NCBI GenBank assembly: GCA_958298945.1
Contig: OY282605.1
Coordinates: forward strand, 25,894,811-25,958,810
Source of the DNA: Atherix ibis
Taxonomy: Eukaryota > Arthropoda > Insecta > Diptera > Athericidae
Direction of reading: 5' to 3'
DNA length: 64,000 nucleotides
Shown here: positions 1-11,320 of the stretch, one piece after another
Position numbering within the stretch: position 1 is the first letter of the stretch
How the letters are laid out: every line of letters begins with the position of its first letter
The notes under the pieces: model-generated
Database searches by the model: none
The model's input: only the letters and a program-made list of their open reading frames with translations
Told to the model about the DNA's origin: nothing
Program-made: the position numbers and the translations under genes

Positions 1-650
1 CATTTTATAGAAAATTTCCAGTAGAAAATTTGCAATAGAAAATTTTCAGTAGAAAATGTTCGGTATAAGATTTTCAGTAAAAAACTTCTACTTGAAAATT
101 TCCAGGAGAAAATTTGCAATAGAAAATTTTCAGTAGAGAATTTGCATCAGAAAATTTCCAGTAGAAAATTTGCAGTAGAAAATTTCCGGTATGAAATTTC
201 CAGTGGATAATTTCTAGTAGAAAGTTTCTGGTTAAAAATTTGCAGCAGAATATTTGCAGTAGAAAATTTCCAGCAGAATATTTGCAGTAGAAAATTTCCA
301 GTAGAAAATATGCAGTAGAAAATTTCCAGTAGAAAATTTCCAGTTGCAAATTTTCAGTAGAAAATTTGTAGTAGAAAATTTCCAGTAGAAAATTTGCAGT
401 AGTAAATTTGCAGTAGAAAATTTGTAGTAGAAAATTTTCAATAGAAAATATCCAGAAGAAACGTCCAGTAGAAAATTTTAAGAAAAAAATTTGCAGTAGA
501 AAATTTGCAGTAGAAAATTTCCAGTAAAAAATTTTCCATTAGATAATTTCCAGTAGAAAATTTTTAAATCAAAACTTCCATTAGAAAATTTTTAAATAAA
601 AAAATTTCAGTAGAAAATTTCTAGTGAAAAATTTCCAGTATTAGTTTCGG
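1..650. repeat. 14-bp minisatellite array
   Basis: Tandem copies of a 14-bp unit, consensus cagtagaaaatttc, begin at the first base and so probably continue left of the window. Units ending in 'tcc' and 'tgc' alternate in many places, hinting at a 28-bp higher-order unit. The array is clean to about 430 and then degenerates, with units such as cagtagaaaattt still visible near 610. Because 14 is not a multiple of 3, three units (42 bp) give a 14-residue periodic open frame on the reverse strand; that reading frame is a by-product of the repeat, not a gene. Confidence 0.95.
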
Positions 651-3600
651 GTAATATTGAGAATTAGTAGAGTAATTTACTTTAACAAATTGTAATTAAT
701 TTCGTAATTTATTTATAATTTTTTTTTGTAAATGTATTTCCAAACATTATATTAAATTTCGGTGTTAGAATATATTGTTGCCTAAAGAAAAATTAAAAAT
801 AATGCATTAGCTTCCTTGCATTTTAAATGATTTTTGCTTATCGTGGTGACAGTTAGTTAAAATTTCGGTATTATTAAGGCACCTCAACCAAGGGTTTGTA
901 CAAGTACAATCGTTAGGAAAAGGGTCACAAGAAGTAGTTCTTTACTTCGATCCCACGATTCAGATTAAACACGTGTACAGCACAGAAAATGGTAAATATT
1001 TTTTTTTTCTAAATTAACTGCTTGTTTTTAAGCCATATATAAATCGTTCATATTTTTTTCTCCTACAATTGAGGTCTAAGTTAATGGCTTCTTAGTGTTC
1101 TTAAGGCATAACGAATAGATAAGTATTGATGGAGGAATAAAAAATGGACATAAAAAATTGAAAATAGTAGAATCAGAGAAATTAAAGAAGCGTTGAAACC
1201 AAGTGTGCATGGAAGCCTATTGAGGCGGATGAAAGGTTCGATCCTGATAAATGAGGATCGTCGGCCACTCACTCATTTGGTACTACTCATATTATCAGAG
1301 ATATAAGGGCGCATTCAAGTCAACTTGTTATTGTGTCGAAGGCTGTATTATCGGTTCACTGATGGCTCACTGATAGACGGACAAACGGATGGGATCACTG
1401 TTTCGGTTACCCTACACACGTGTTCAGGAAAGATTTTGAAAGTGTTTAACACAACCAGAAATTGTGTTTTACCCCCTAAGGAGTAGATGGTCGATGTTCA
1501 CATATTTTGTTTAGAGTTTTTCTTTTTTTTAAATTTTTTTAGTTTATAATTTGATTTAAATCTGTATTTTTTTAACATTTATTTATTCGAATAAATAAAA
1601 TTTCATGTCCAAAACTTCTAGGTTTCAATTGTAAATAACTCATCATAAATAATTATTTTTTTGTATAATTTAAATTATGAATTAAAACTATAAGAAATTT
1701 ATTTTATTATAAGATATAATTTTAAATAATATTCACTTAAAATCTTAATTCAAAAATTGATTTTCGGCTAAACTTTTGAGGAGACTGAATTTAGAACTAA
1801 ATATTTTTGCAGTTAGATTAGTTATTCAAGGAAAAAAGTGCTGAAGAGAATTTCAGATTTTCAGTCATATACAGTAGTTTAAATTTTTATTTTATTTTAT
1901 TATTTATTATTATTAATAAATTTTAATTAAAAAAATAGAAAAACATATATTAGTATGATATCCTTGAAAAAATGCTAAGATGAAATGAGGATATTAAAAC
2001 GGATTGTAAACTAGAAACTATGATGTTGAACACTTAGTTGACTTATTGTGTACTCGTCCGAGGGAAATTTTTTTTTTTCAGCCACTGGCAATCCTATTAC
2101 AAGTGGTTAAATTTGGTATGCATATGCAATGCCTCAGAAATTTGGTTAATTATCGCTTAACGAGCTAGCATACTTAAGAATTTCTGATGAAAATAAACGA
2201 TCATATTAAAAAATAGTATTGAAGCAAGAAAAAAATTCCGAAAAAATGGTATGGAAACCAATTCTACTTTGGCCTTAAATTTTTTATTAGTTATCCGTCT
2301 TTCACGAGCAAGGAAAATATCAAATTACGACATCACCATTAGCAAAGCCATCGAGCGTATCGTTATTTTTCGGCTAGAATTTTGGAGGAGTATCAAACTC
2401 TAGAGCAGCGTTCGAATATCCTTGTGAAATATGAGACCTTTCGTTTGAACAAATGTGGTAAACATTCAAGCCCTTTGCCAAATAGTGTTCGCTTAAACTA
2501 CAACAAATTTATATGCTTATAAAAATGGATTTTTTTCCTTTCGGCATATTTTTTTTTGGGTTGGTTCTATTAGCCCTAAGATAAGAAACAAGCGAGATAT
2601 TCTAAAATAAACAAGTGCCATAGAAAGCACATTTGTTTAGGATTGACGATTACAAATAGTTTTTTCATTTTTTTTTTCATTTAGTCGCTTAGCCCATCTT
2701 CTTGGGCATCTAACAAACCGATAAGGTCTTAATGGTTTAACTAAATTAAGCGGTGACGCCTTTAAGTGGCGTTTCGAGTTTCCTTGATAAAATTTCATAC
2801 TTCTTAGACGACTTTTCTCCTTTTTGTTTATTGAATCAAAGCAGATAATTTGCTTAGAATTCGAAATTCTGTTCAAATTTATTTTAATTAGAAAAAAAAA
2901 ATCCATTATCATGTGGTATTTTTCAAGTACGAATGATAAGAGAATTTTTTAAGAGATGATCGTTTGAGATATGAAGTCTGAGCAGCTAATTAGGAGATCA
3001 ATTTTTTCGGTTTTTAAATATTTATTTTTGAGTAAAGCTGAATGTTGTTTTATGAAAGAAAAAATATTTCCATTTTCATAATTATATTATATGCTTATCG
3101 AAACATATCTTTTAAAAAAATATGTTAATTTCACACTGAACATTTTGGAAGGACTGGAGAATTATTAACAGATAATTAAAATTGTATTATTTGTTTCTAA
3201 ATTCACGAAAATTATTTTATCTTGAGAGGATGTGTTTTTTCTTAGCAAAACAGTACTAAAACATGTTCTGTATTCTCGAATCATATATCGTATTATAGAT
3301 TTCGTGTGACTTTGAAACTGAAAGATACTAAAATACTGATTGATTTGTGGATTAGTATGACGGCTGTTGAAACAATTTTCAATCAGCTGAACAATAAAAA
3401 CTTTTTTAATTTTTAATTTTTTTAAAATGTAAATAATATAATTAATAAAATCTAGCTCACTGTATAAAAGAAATTCATAACTGCAATAATAAAAATGAGT
3501 GATTAACGAAAAAAAAAACGCCAATCGTCGGTTTGGTAAGTAAATTTTAATTAAGAATATTTTAAATTCTGATTTTGATATAGTTTTTATTGTATAATAT

Positions 3601-3689
3601 AATATTGCTTAAATTTTATCATTTTATTTAAAATATAAATATAGTTTAAATAGAAAAAAACATAAAAATTCTTGCTGAACTTTATCGTT
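651..3689. other. AT-rich stretch without recognised genes
   Basis: No recognisable coding domain, RNA gene or terminal repeat is visible. The base composition rises in complexity at 880-980, 1,190-1,480 and 2,650-2,830. The longest open frame is a 119-residue reverse frame at 3,165-3,524, which is rich in Phe, Ile, Tyr and Asn and matches nothing I know. A phrase near 1,760 (ttttcggctaaacttttgag) recurs in changed form near 2,370, which may be a very old duplication. Confidence 0.6.
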
Positions 3690-4455
3690 TTTAAGATAAT
3701 TTTGGGCCTTTTTCGCTATAATTCTACTATTACTTGAGGGATGTTAATTTTTCAACGTCATAAAATTAGAATGTTAATTTTTAAATGTCATAAAGATAGA
3801 AAATTGGTTATATAAATATATTTTTTTTTACGTATTTCTATAGAAAAATGTCCAACGGTGCCAAATCGCAGGATCTTAGAAACCAATCGACACCACCAAA
3901 TTTTGAAATTACGCATTCTTTTGTATTTATTTCGGCTTAATTTTTGCAAAATAAAGCCAAAATTTGTTATGTTATAAGACATGTGATATTATTTTATTAA
4001 ATCCACATACACTTTCGACGAAAATCTTTAAGTTAAGGCCAAATAAAGTACGTTATAAAATGGCCATAGTTCTCAGAATTGACGGTAATGGTCAATGTCC
4101 TTCTACATTTTCAAATAAATATACCTTCAGACCAAAATGCACACTTTTTGCGGATACAAGGGCTGTTTTGCTATAATTTCTAAGAATTGAAAGTAAATTA
4201 ACATATTCACAGAACGAGGGAAAAATTTCATTGCTAAAGAAAATTCAGAGCGCAAAATAAGCATCCAAAGCATGTTGTTCCAGCCCCATTCCGCGTATCT
4301 TTTGCTCATTTTATATTGTAGTTAGTAAAATAATTTTTATTATAAAATGGCAAACTTTTATCTAAATAATTTTTTATTATAAATAATATATAATTTAAAA
4401 AATTGTCAAATAACTATACTATATTTTTCATATTACAAAATGGATAATATGATAT
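3690..4455 (-). pseudogene. Decayed Tc3-like transposase, copy A
   Basis: Reverse-strand frames, broken by stops and shifts, still read as the C-terminal half of a Tc1/mariner-superfamily DDE transposase. In order they give a KQPLYPQKV block (around 4,150-4,180), TITVNSENYG (around 4,080) and RSCDLAPLDIFL (around 3,880), the last being the block that carries the third catalytic Asp in Tc3-type proteins. The same blocks occur in eight other places in this window, which is the main support for the call. The sequence at 4,425-4,450 (ttacaaaatggataat) resembles the family end motif and probably marks the 5' end. No intact frame remains, so it cannot encode a working enzyme. Confidence 0.65.
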
Positions 4456-5357
4456 TTAAAAAATTTCGCGAATAATTTCGTTTTAATCGAAAGTATGTGT
4501 TATACTGTGAAGAATTACTATAGATAAATATTTTATAAGAGAATTAAGATAATAGGCCTTAAGTTTTTTGTAGTATTGTACAAGTAAATCCGGGAAAAAA
4601 GGAACTTTACATTATTATGAACATAGAAAGGAGCATTGATAATTTTAGGACGCATTTTTGACTGTATGGATTGGATTCGATGGGAGTTGGAAGGATTGGT
4701 TAAACTCTAATCCAAACGGATTTATTACTGCATTTTAAATTAGAAGTTTAATATTTATTGATAGTTTAGATTGTTCGTCTAATACTATTAGTAATTCGAT
4801 TAAGTTTCAATCTTTCTAGGAGTGTAGGTTCATTGTTTGTCAATGTAAGGTCCTAACAAGTGCACTTTTGTTTTTTACGGTGTTATATTGCTATTCAGGA
4901 ATAATGGGTCAGACAGTTTAAGGCAAAATGTAAAAGTAAGTTGTATCTTTTCCCCTATTTACGTTTTGTTTCCATCTCATAAAGCGAATCTTTAAGTCTT
5001 GTTGAAGAATTTTTTATGCAAAACGTATCTTTAAGTCTTGTTGAATAAAGATGCCTTGTTGAAGAATTCATAGAGCTTCTATATTATCAGTACATAAGAC
5101 GAAAAAAACATTATTGGTAGAAGAAATATCGCCTATTTAAAAATTTTTGATAATGGGACCTAAAATGCTACTCTGAGGAATGTCATCTTTAATAGCGGTG
5201 ACATGAGAATATTTTTGGTCTTCATACATTTTGAAGTTACGTTCAGATAGACATAATTTAATAATAAGCTTTTAGATAGGAAAAATTATACTATAGATTT
5301 TCTATAGAAGTTTACCATGCCAGAAGCCATCAAAGACCTGTTTTATATCGAGGAATA

Positions 5358-6099
5358 CGAGGTCTGTTCAAAAAGTATCACGAATTTTGAATTTTCGCGG
5401 GTTAAGTATATTGGATTTTTGATTTTTTTGGCGTTATGTTGGTACTCATATCTCTCACTTTTGCCGACAAGTTCGGCTATTTCGAATGTTCAGTTAATTT
5501 TTGACAGCTGCTTTGCTTGCACGTGTTTTGGCTCGTCTTCGATTTTTGCCCATTTTTGACCAAAAACAGCTTCGCATTAACATTGCTAAGGAGCTGTTGG
5601 ACCCTAGAGGGTCATTGCTCTAGAGGGTCATACCGGGTAACGAATCATAGGTTTATGGTTATGACGTAGAAACCAAAGCTCAATCATCCCAATGGAAGCT
5701 GCCGCACGAGCCAAAACCGAAAAAAGCGCGCCAAGTTCGGTCGAATGTGAAGGTTTTGCTTCCAGTTTTCTTCGATTGCAGTGGCGTGGTGCATCATGAG
5801 TTCTTGCCACAGGGTATAATGGTCAATGAGGAACATTACCTGCAAGTGATGCGCAAGTTGCGCTAATCAATCCGCCAGAAACGTCCGGATTTCTGGAAGA
5901 ACAAAAATTGGCTTTTGCACCATGCGAGTTTTTCTTGTTCCCGAAACTGAACAGCCCCCTGAAAGGACGACGCTAAGCTACGATTGAGGAGATAAAGACG
6001 CATCGAAGGAGGAGCTGAACAAGATCACAAAAAATAATTTTATAAATAAATAATTTTTGAAAAAACACAAAATTCGCGATACTTTTTGAACAGACCTCG
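5358..6099 (+). mobile_element. Non-autonomous mariner with TA duplication
   Basis: Terminal inverted repeats of about 30 bp begin cgaggtctgttcaaaaag and are flanked by TA at 5,356-5,357 and 6,100-6,101. The interior keeps a broken transposase: a VRSNVK / FFDCSGVVHHEFLPQG block at about 5,730-5,830, RQKRPDFWKNKNWLLHHA at about 5,870-5,930, then a deletion running straight to SCSRN and the C-terminal tail. The N-terminal DNA-binding half is missing: the 5' untranslated sequence jumps from 'tttttgcccatt' near 5,552 directly into codons for a central region. The second catalytic Asp and the following 30 or so residues are also deleted. At 742 bp it is just over half the usual mariner length, and would need transposase from elsewhere to move. 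Confidence 0.9.
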
Positions 6100-6101
6100 T
6101 A

Positions 6102-9100
6102 TACCCGAAAATGTCTTATCTTCTCAAGAGGGCAAGCATGGAATTAACAACGCGTTGAGCGCAAAAACCAAAATAATTATTGGGAATAATATTGGGATGT
6201 ACTTATAACTCAAAATATTTATTACTCAGGTGTGATAATTTGGAATTACCTGATATGTTTTAACTTTACATGTCAACCAATTATTGATATTGTGGTTGTA
6301 AAGGTTTTTATATAATATAAAACGTTTATTCCTTCAAATGTAATTCGACACCTTCAATGATATTCTACAATTCATCAATTTACATATTTAACAGTTTGCA
6401 AGATATAAACCAAGAAATGATCTTTCGTCATAACTGATTTAATATAACAATTTAATTGTTAATGAATTTGCACAAAAAATAAATGATAATTATTCAAATT
6501 TCAAACGATATCTTAATTAAGTGAGCTTTGACCGAAACTTCCATTAGATAATATCCTTTTTAAAGTACAAATAATAAGAGTATCTATATGATAGAAAAAA
6601 AAATATCCGATATATAAATATATCTATTTTTAAGCAATTATATCTCCTCTTATATCTTAACAAACTTATTACCTTATATGAACATATCAAAATTTCATAG
6701 TAATGACAAGATAATGAAAAGATTTTTATTAGCAAATATTTAAAGAAATACTCATATAATAAAATAAATAAATATAAATACTGAAAGAAAAATATATACA
6801 ATATATTTTTTCTTTCTATTGTATAAAAAGCGACTTATATTTCGACTTATATTTGCGAAACACGTGAAGCATTACAAAGCATATAATAAGAGATTGCTAA
6901 TTCAATAAGAAACTCCTATAAAACGTAACCATAAGATAGGCCACTTTGGCCAAAAATCTGGCCACTTTCAATAGATTTACCTTCGTTTAAAGATAAAAAG
7001 CCAGCTCCTTAGGATGCTCTCTAACAAAATACATTCTATTGCAATTGTGAATTTTCTTAGTTAAACCAACCCCAAACTCAATACTGAATACTGATAGGCT
7101 ACTAGACTATATGAGAGCAAATAGCCACTATTAATACAGTCGAATCTGAAAAGAAAATCTTTAGTTGCCTTTTTCTAGCGAGTTTTTAAAATGTATTCTT
7201 CATTGGGAGTTTTTATCTATTATCTATACTAAAGAGTCTAGCAAAATTCTATAATGCATTGATACCATTCGGTTCGCCTTTAAAATGTTTTTTTTTTTTT
7301 TATATTTTTTCTTCTTCAAAATAATTGTTAAATTTCCTTCTTTTAATTTGTTTTCTTTTCGGCTCAAAAGAATTTACCTGGAATTTATCTTTCAATTTAG
7401 AAAAACACAAATACGTATTTATTAGACTCCTGTTAAGATATACTTTCCATAAAGATTCTCTTAACTTATCGAATGGAAACGATTTATTGCATTAGTACAC
7501 GAGTGAAAAAGCATAAATACGAATATCCTTTATAATTTTCTATTAATTCTATATGTATTCAGACTCACATGCATGTATGAATAGAACGGAAGAACTTTTA
7601 CTGCTTCTAGAATCTAACTGAATCATCGCTGAGGTACGAAATAGTGTAGGTGTGTATATGAATTTAGGCTATTATTATAGAAAAATAGAAGAAAAAAAAA
7701 ATGTTGAAAAGATCCTTTTTGTGCCTACGAGAACAACAGAATATTCGGTCTTGTTTACAAATGTTTTCAGAAAATATTTTTAAGACCTTTATAGGAGTTC
7801 TGCGTCGATATTCGTTTCATGGAACTGAGCGCCGCTGCATTTTTGTACAAGTCTTTTTTATATTGTAGTTCTGCACAAATATTTCTGTTAAAAAAGTTGA
7901 TTATTATGAAAATTTATTAATAGTTTTTTTTGTGATTGTAAAGAATATTGTTAAAATACGACCATTTAATAAAAAAATAAACTATTTTTTCTTAATATTA
8001 TTATTTAAAAATTTGATTTAAAAAAAAAAAATCTTCACTTAAACTCCTACAAACTGTTGCGACGCACAGTTCCTTGTAATTATTCTAAACACATCGAAGT
8101 ACAGTTTCCATTTTCAAAAAAATACTTTTACAATATCAACTTACAATAAATACTCAACGGGGGTTGATTTGGATTTATTCATTTAATTTTGCTCTTAAGA
8201 TATTCGACTATTTTCGTCCTATAGAATTTCAATGAGACCGATTATAACAATGCTGGCGAAAAAATTACCAGACAATAAAACTAATTCCTTAAGAAGGTAC
8301 AAAGGCTAGAGGGTTACTTACTCAATTTGAGTCCTGAATCTTTTCGAAGATTTCTCACTGCAGTAGATTGGCATTGTTTGCGCAACAAGCGAATGGTTAG
8401 TTTAGGGAAGCCCTAAACTCGGGGTTAGACACAATCAAGTCGTTTTGGGCAATGGTGTAATCACACCAGGGCAACTATTATGTTGGCAGGAACGAAATTG
8501 TTAGCGGCATCTAACTGCCTTCTAAAAGATGTTTTTGTTTGTTACCTATATTGGCAATAAGTTTAAAAAGACATGAAAAATATTGTCATTGGAAATCTTT
8601 ATCTTTACTTATCCTAAGAATACGTTTATTCGGCATTTAGACAACCAGCTAAGATTTCTTACACTTCCTAATCTGTAGAAACCTAAACCGAAAAAGATAT
8701 CTTCAAAAATTCTTTTCTATTATGTTCAGCGAGGAGAGGTACAATTATTTTGTAAAATTAAAAGAACAACAGAATAATTCTTACAATTTTTAGGACTTTG
8801 ATCAAATGAAACGAGGCGACATAATTCGTATTTTTTAATATATAATAAAAAGAGTGCAAAATTGAACACTTTTTGCTCTAGTGAACGTTATTAGATTTTT
8901 TTGTTGAATTAAAGGTGTTCAATTTCATTGTTAATCTTTATAAATTATATATTGTAGGTAGTAGAAAAATATTTTTTTAAATTTTTTTAGTGTGACTTAA
9001 GGAATTTTTTTCATTATTTATAACTAAAACAGATTTGCTCCTAATTAATAACAAAATTTATTTATTGCAGTTAGTTTTTTGTAATAAATTTTTTTTATTA

Positions 9101-9419
9101 GACTATTAAATTTTTGAAAATTTTTAATTTTTTATAATATGAGTAGCTAAATTATAAAAATTAGAAATTATTTTTACAAAAAACAACAAGAATTTGCCCA
9201 TATAATGTGCAAATAATTTGCATTTATTTTTATTAAAAAATTCATAAATTTTAGATTTTATGCAAAGTCAAAAATTATGAAAATTTTTTATCCAGTTTAT
9301 GCGTTGAAAAGTAGAGCTACATAAAATGTACTGAAAATTCATATTTTTATGATATTTTTACTATATTTTATTTTTTAAATTAAATTATTGTCTTTTAGGT
9401 TTAAGATAATTTTTTTTAA
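6102..9419. other. AT-rich stretch without recognised genes
   Basis: Long runs of A/T with short open frames on both strands and no recognisable domain. A more complex island at 8,290-8,530 has no frame I can identify. The reverse frame at 6,544-6,801 is Tyr/Phe/Ile-rich low-complexity translation of AT-rich DNA, not a credible gene. Confidence 0.6.
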
Positions 9420-9815
9420 GGTAATTTTTTGAATTATCCACATAAATATAGCACTACAAGGAAAACTCCAAGGGCATCAAATCCAACGATGTTGGAGTCC
9501 AATAGGGATCGCCAAATAATGAAATTATGCGCCCTGAGGATTTTTCCCGTAAAAAACGATAAATTTGTTATGTTGCATAGTTTAAAATATTGTTTTGTTA
9601 AAATCAGATGCGATCCAATTAATATCTTCTAATTCAAGTTCAAAAAATTAGTTTTTATTTGGCCATAGAGCTCGGAATTGACGGCAACAGCATATCCTTC
9701 TCCATTTTCAAAGAAATTCGAGCCAATGCCGTTTTCAGTCCAAAAATATAGACTAGACATCACCTTTCGTGAATTCAATTGCTTCTTTATAGTCACTTTA
9801 TAGATTTAAAAGCCG
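9420..9815 (-). pseudogene. Decayed Tc3-like transposase, copy B
   Basis: Reverse-strand translation gives, in order, QLNSRKV (around 9,780), IGSNFFENGEGYAVAVNSE (around 9,670-9,730) and WTPTSLDLMPLEFSL (around 9,470-9,510). These correspond to the PLHPQKVTVW, GPYFFEN..VTVN and PPRSCDLTPLDFFLW blocks of the Tc3-type DDE domain as they appear in other copies here. Frameshifts and stops separate the blocks. The upstream (right) side runs into a forward-strand mariner remnant from about 9,826, which probably interrupts it. Confidence 0.65.
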
Positions 9816-9825
9816 GCAAATAACA

Positions 9826-10535
9826 ACTCTTGAGATCGCTGAGAGATTAAATTTATCGAATTCGACCGTTCATGATCATTTGAAACGGCCAGATTTTATC
9901 TTAAAGCTCGACATACGGGTTCCTCTTCTTCTTATGGAAAAAAATTTGTGCCGTCGCATTGACGTATGTGATTAGCTCCCTGGTGACGAAAAATGGGTTG
10001 TCTACAATAATGTTAAGCGCAAAATAGGGTGATGTTTAGAGGGATTTCAAAGGAATAGTTTATTTTGAGCCTCTACCGAGCAACACAACGATCGATTCGG
10101 AAGTGTACTGTCATCAGTTGGACAAATTGAATGATTCACTTTAAGAAAAAACGCCAGAATTGGTCAATAGGAAAGGTATAGTGTTCCAACAGAATAATGC
10201 GAAACCACATACAAGTTTGACCACTCAGCAAAAGCTTTTAGAGCTTGGTTGAGATATACATACTCTCCAGACCTAGCACCTTCCGATTATCATTTTTTCC
10301 GGTCTCTAAAAAATTTTTTAGACGGTAAAACGTTTAATTCAAATGAGGAGGTCAAAAATTACTTGGATCAGTTTTTTGCCAGCAAATAACAAAAATTTTA
10401 TGAGCATGGAATCAAGCTACAGCCAGAAAGATGGCAAAGGGTGTTGGATTAGACTAGATAATATTTAATTAAATAAAATAATAATTCAATATAAGAAAAT
10501 CGTCTTTCATTATTATAAAAAAAAAACGAAATTAC
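9826..10535 (+). pseudogene. Decayed mariner transposase, 5'-truncated
   Basis: Forward frames with several stops and shifts read as the last two-thirds of a mariner transposase: a helix-turn-helix remnant AERLNLSNSTVHDHLKR, a GDEKWVVYNNVKR block (first catalytic Asp), then RKGIVFQQDNAKPHTS (second), SPDLAPSDYHFF (third) and a tail ending ERWQRVLD. The usual tryptophan-rich block before the second Asp is only partly kept. The 3' untranslated part at 10,470-10,535 ends in a poly-A run and cgaaatta, the inner part of the terminal repeat seen complete at 11,075-11,107. No 5' terminal repeat is visible. Confidence 0.8.
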
Positions 10536-10562
10536 AATAATTTCATTTCTTAAAAAAAGATA

Positions 10563-11220
10563 ATTCAGTTTGTAGTTTGGAAAGTAAATCTCAAAAAATT
10601 TTATTTATTAAATAAATTTTGCATAATTTTTTAACTTATTATATAGATTTATTTTTTGCCATTATAAAAAAAATCATAATAATATTTAAAAAAAAAAACT
10701 GCTACAAAAATTCTAGCAAAACTTCATTGTTCTAGCAAAACTTGAACTTTTGCGCACATAAGTCAAAAAATTTCTCGTATTTTATTGTTTTCGGAGTCAT
10801 TTTATGAAAATTATAATAGTATAAATGTAAAATATTAAGTTTAGATAAAAAAAAGGAAATTGTCAAAGGGTCAAAACGCTCCTTCAGGAACCACACCAGA
10901 CAATTACTTTTCCCTGATACGATGGCTTCTCTATAGTTACTTGTATATTTTCAGAGCCTCATATATGAAAATTTGGTTTATATATTTAGCCATTTAGCGT
11001 AAAATAAACAAAATCGCCGAAATAAATTGAGTACAATGTTAATTCACTATAAGAAAATCGTCTTCAATTATTATACAAAAAAACGAAATTACTTTCCGAA
11101 CAACCCAATAAATAATTTTTAATCAAAATGGCAAATTTAATACTTAATACATTTTATCTTCAGGACTATAAAAAAATGACCCATATCAAGTGATGCAGTT
11201 GTATTTTCCAAACTACAAAA
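10563..11220 (-). mobile_element. Tc3-like element remnant, copy C, with both ends
   Basis: The left end (ttgtagtttggaaagtaa at about 10,569) and right end (ttccaaactacaaaatgg at about 11,197) are inverted copies of each other, so this is the clearest view of the family's terminal repeats. Only a short piece of coding sequence remains on the reverse strand (SENIQVTIEKPSYQGKVIVWCGS, split here as SENIQVTIEKPSYQG and KVIVWCGS, around 10,890-10,970). The segment 10,995-11,107 inside it is the 3' end of a different mariner. Confidence 0.6.
10995..11107 (+). mobile_element. Solo mariner 3' end
   Basis: This 110-bp piece repeats the 3' untranslated region of the mariner remnant at 10,440-10,535 (shared phrase ataagaaaatcgtctt, poly-A run, cgaaatta) and continues into a full-looking terminal repeat, cgaaattactttccgaacaa then ccca. 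No transposase codons are attached. It probably records an insertion into the surrounding Tc3-like remnant that later lost its body. Confidence 0.55.
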
Positions 11221-11320
11221 TGGCTTTACCAAAAATGATAAATGAAAAAAATTATTTTGAATCTTAAAAATGAATTAGACATTTTAATAAGAAAATTCAT
11301 TTTTCAAATACATTACACTA

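Noticed and set aside
74..441. Two overlapping reverse open frames of 91 and 69 residues with a periodic LLQIFYWKF-like peptide
   Set aside because: They are the arithmetic result of a 14-bp tandem repeat read in 42-bp periods, with no start context or independent support.
1190..1270. A possible tRNA because of the T-loop-like ggttcgatcc
   Set aside because: No acceptor stem, D-arm or anticodon arm can be paired around it.
6544..6801. 85-residue reverse frame rich in Tyr, Phe, Ile and Leu that resembles membrane segments
   Set aside because: The composition is that of any translation of this AT-rich sequence; there is no domain, start context or partner exon.
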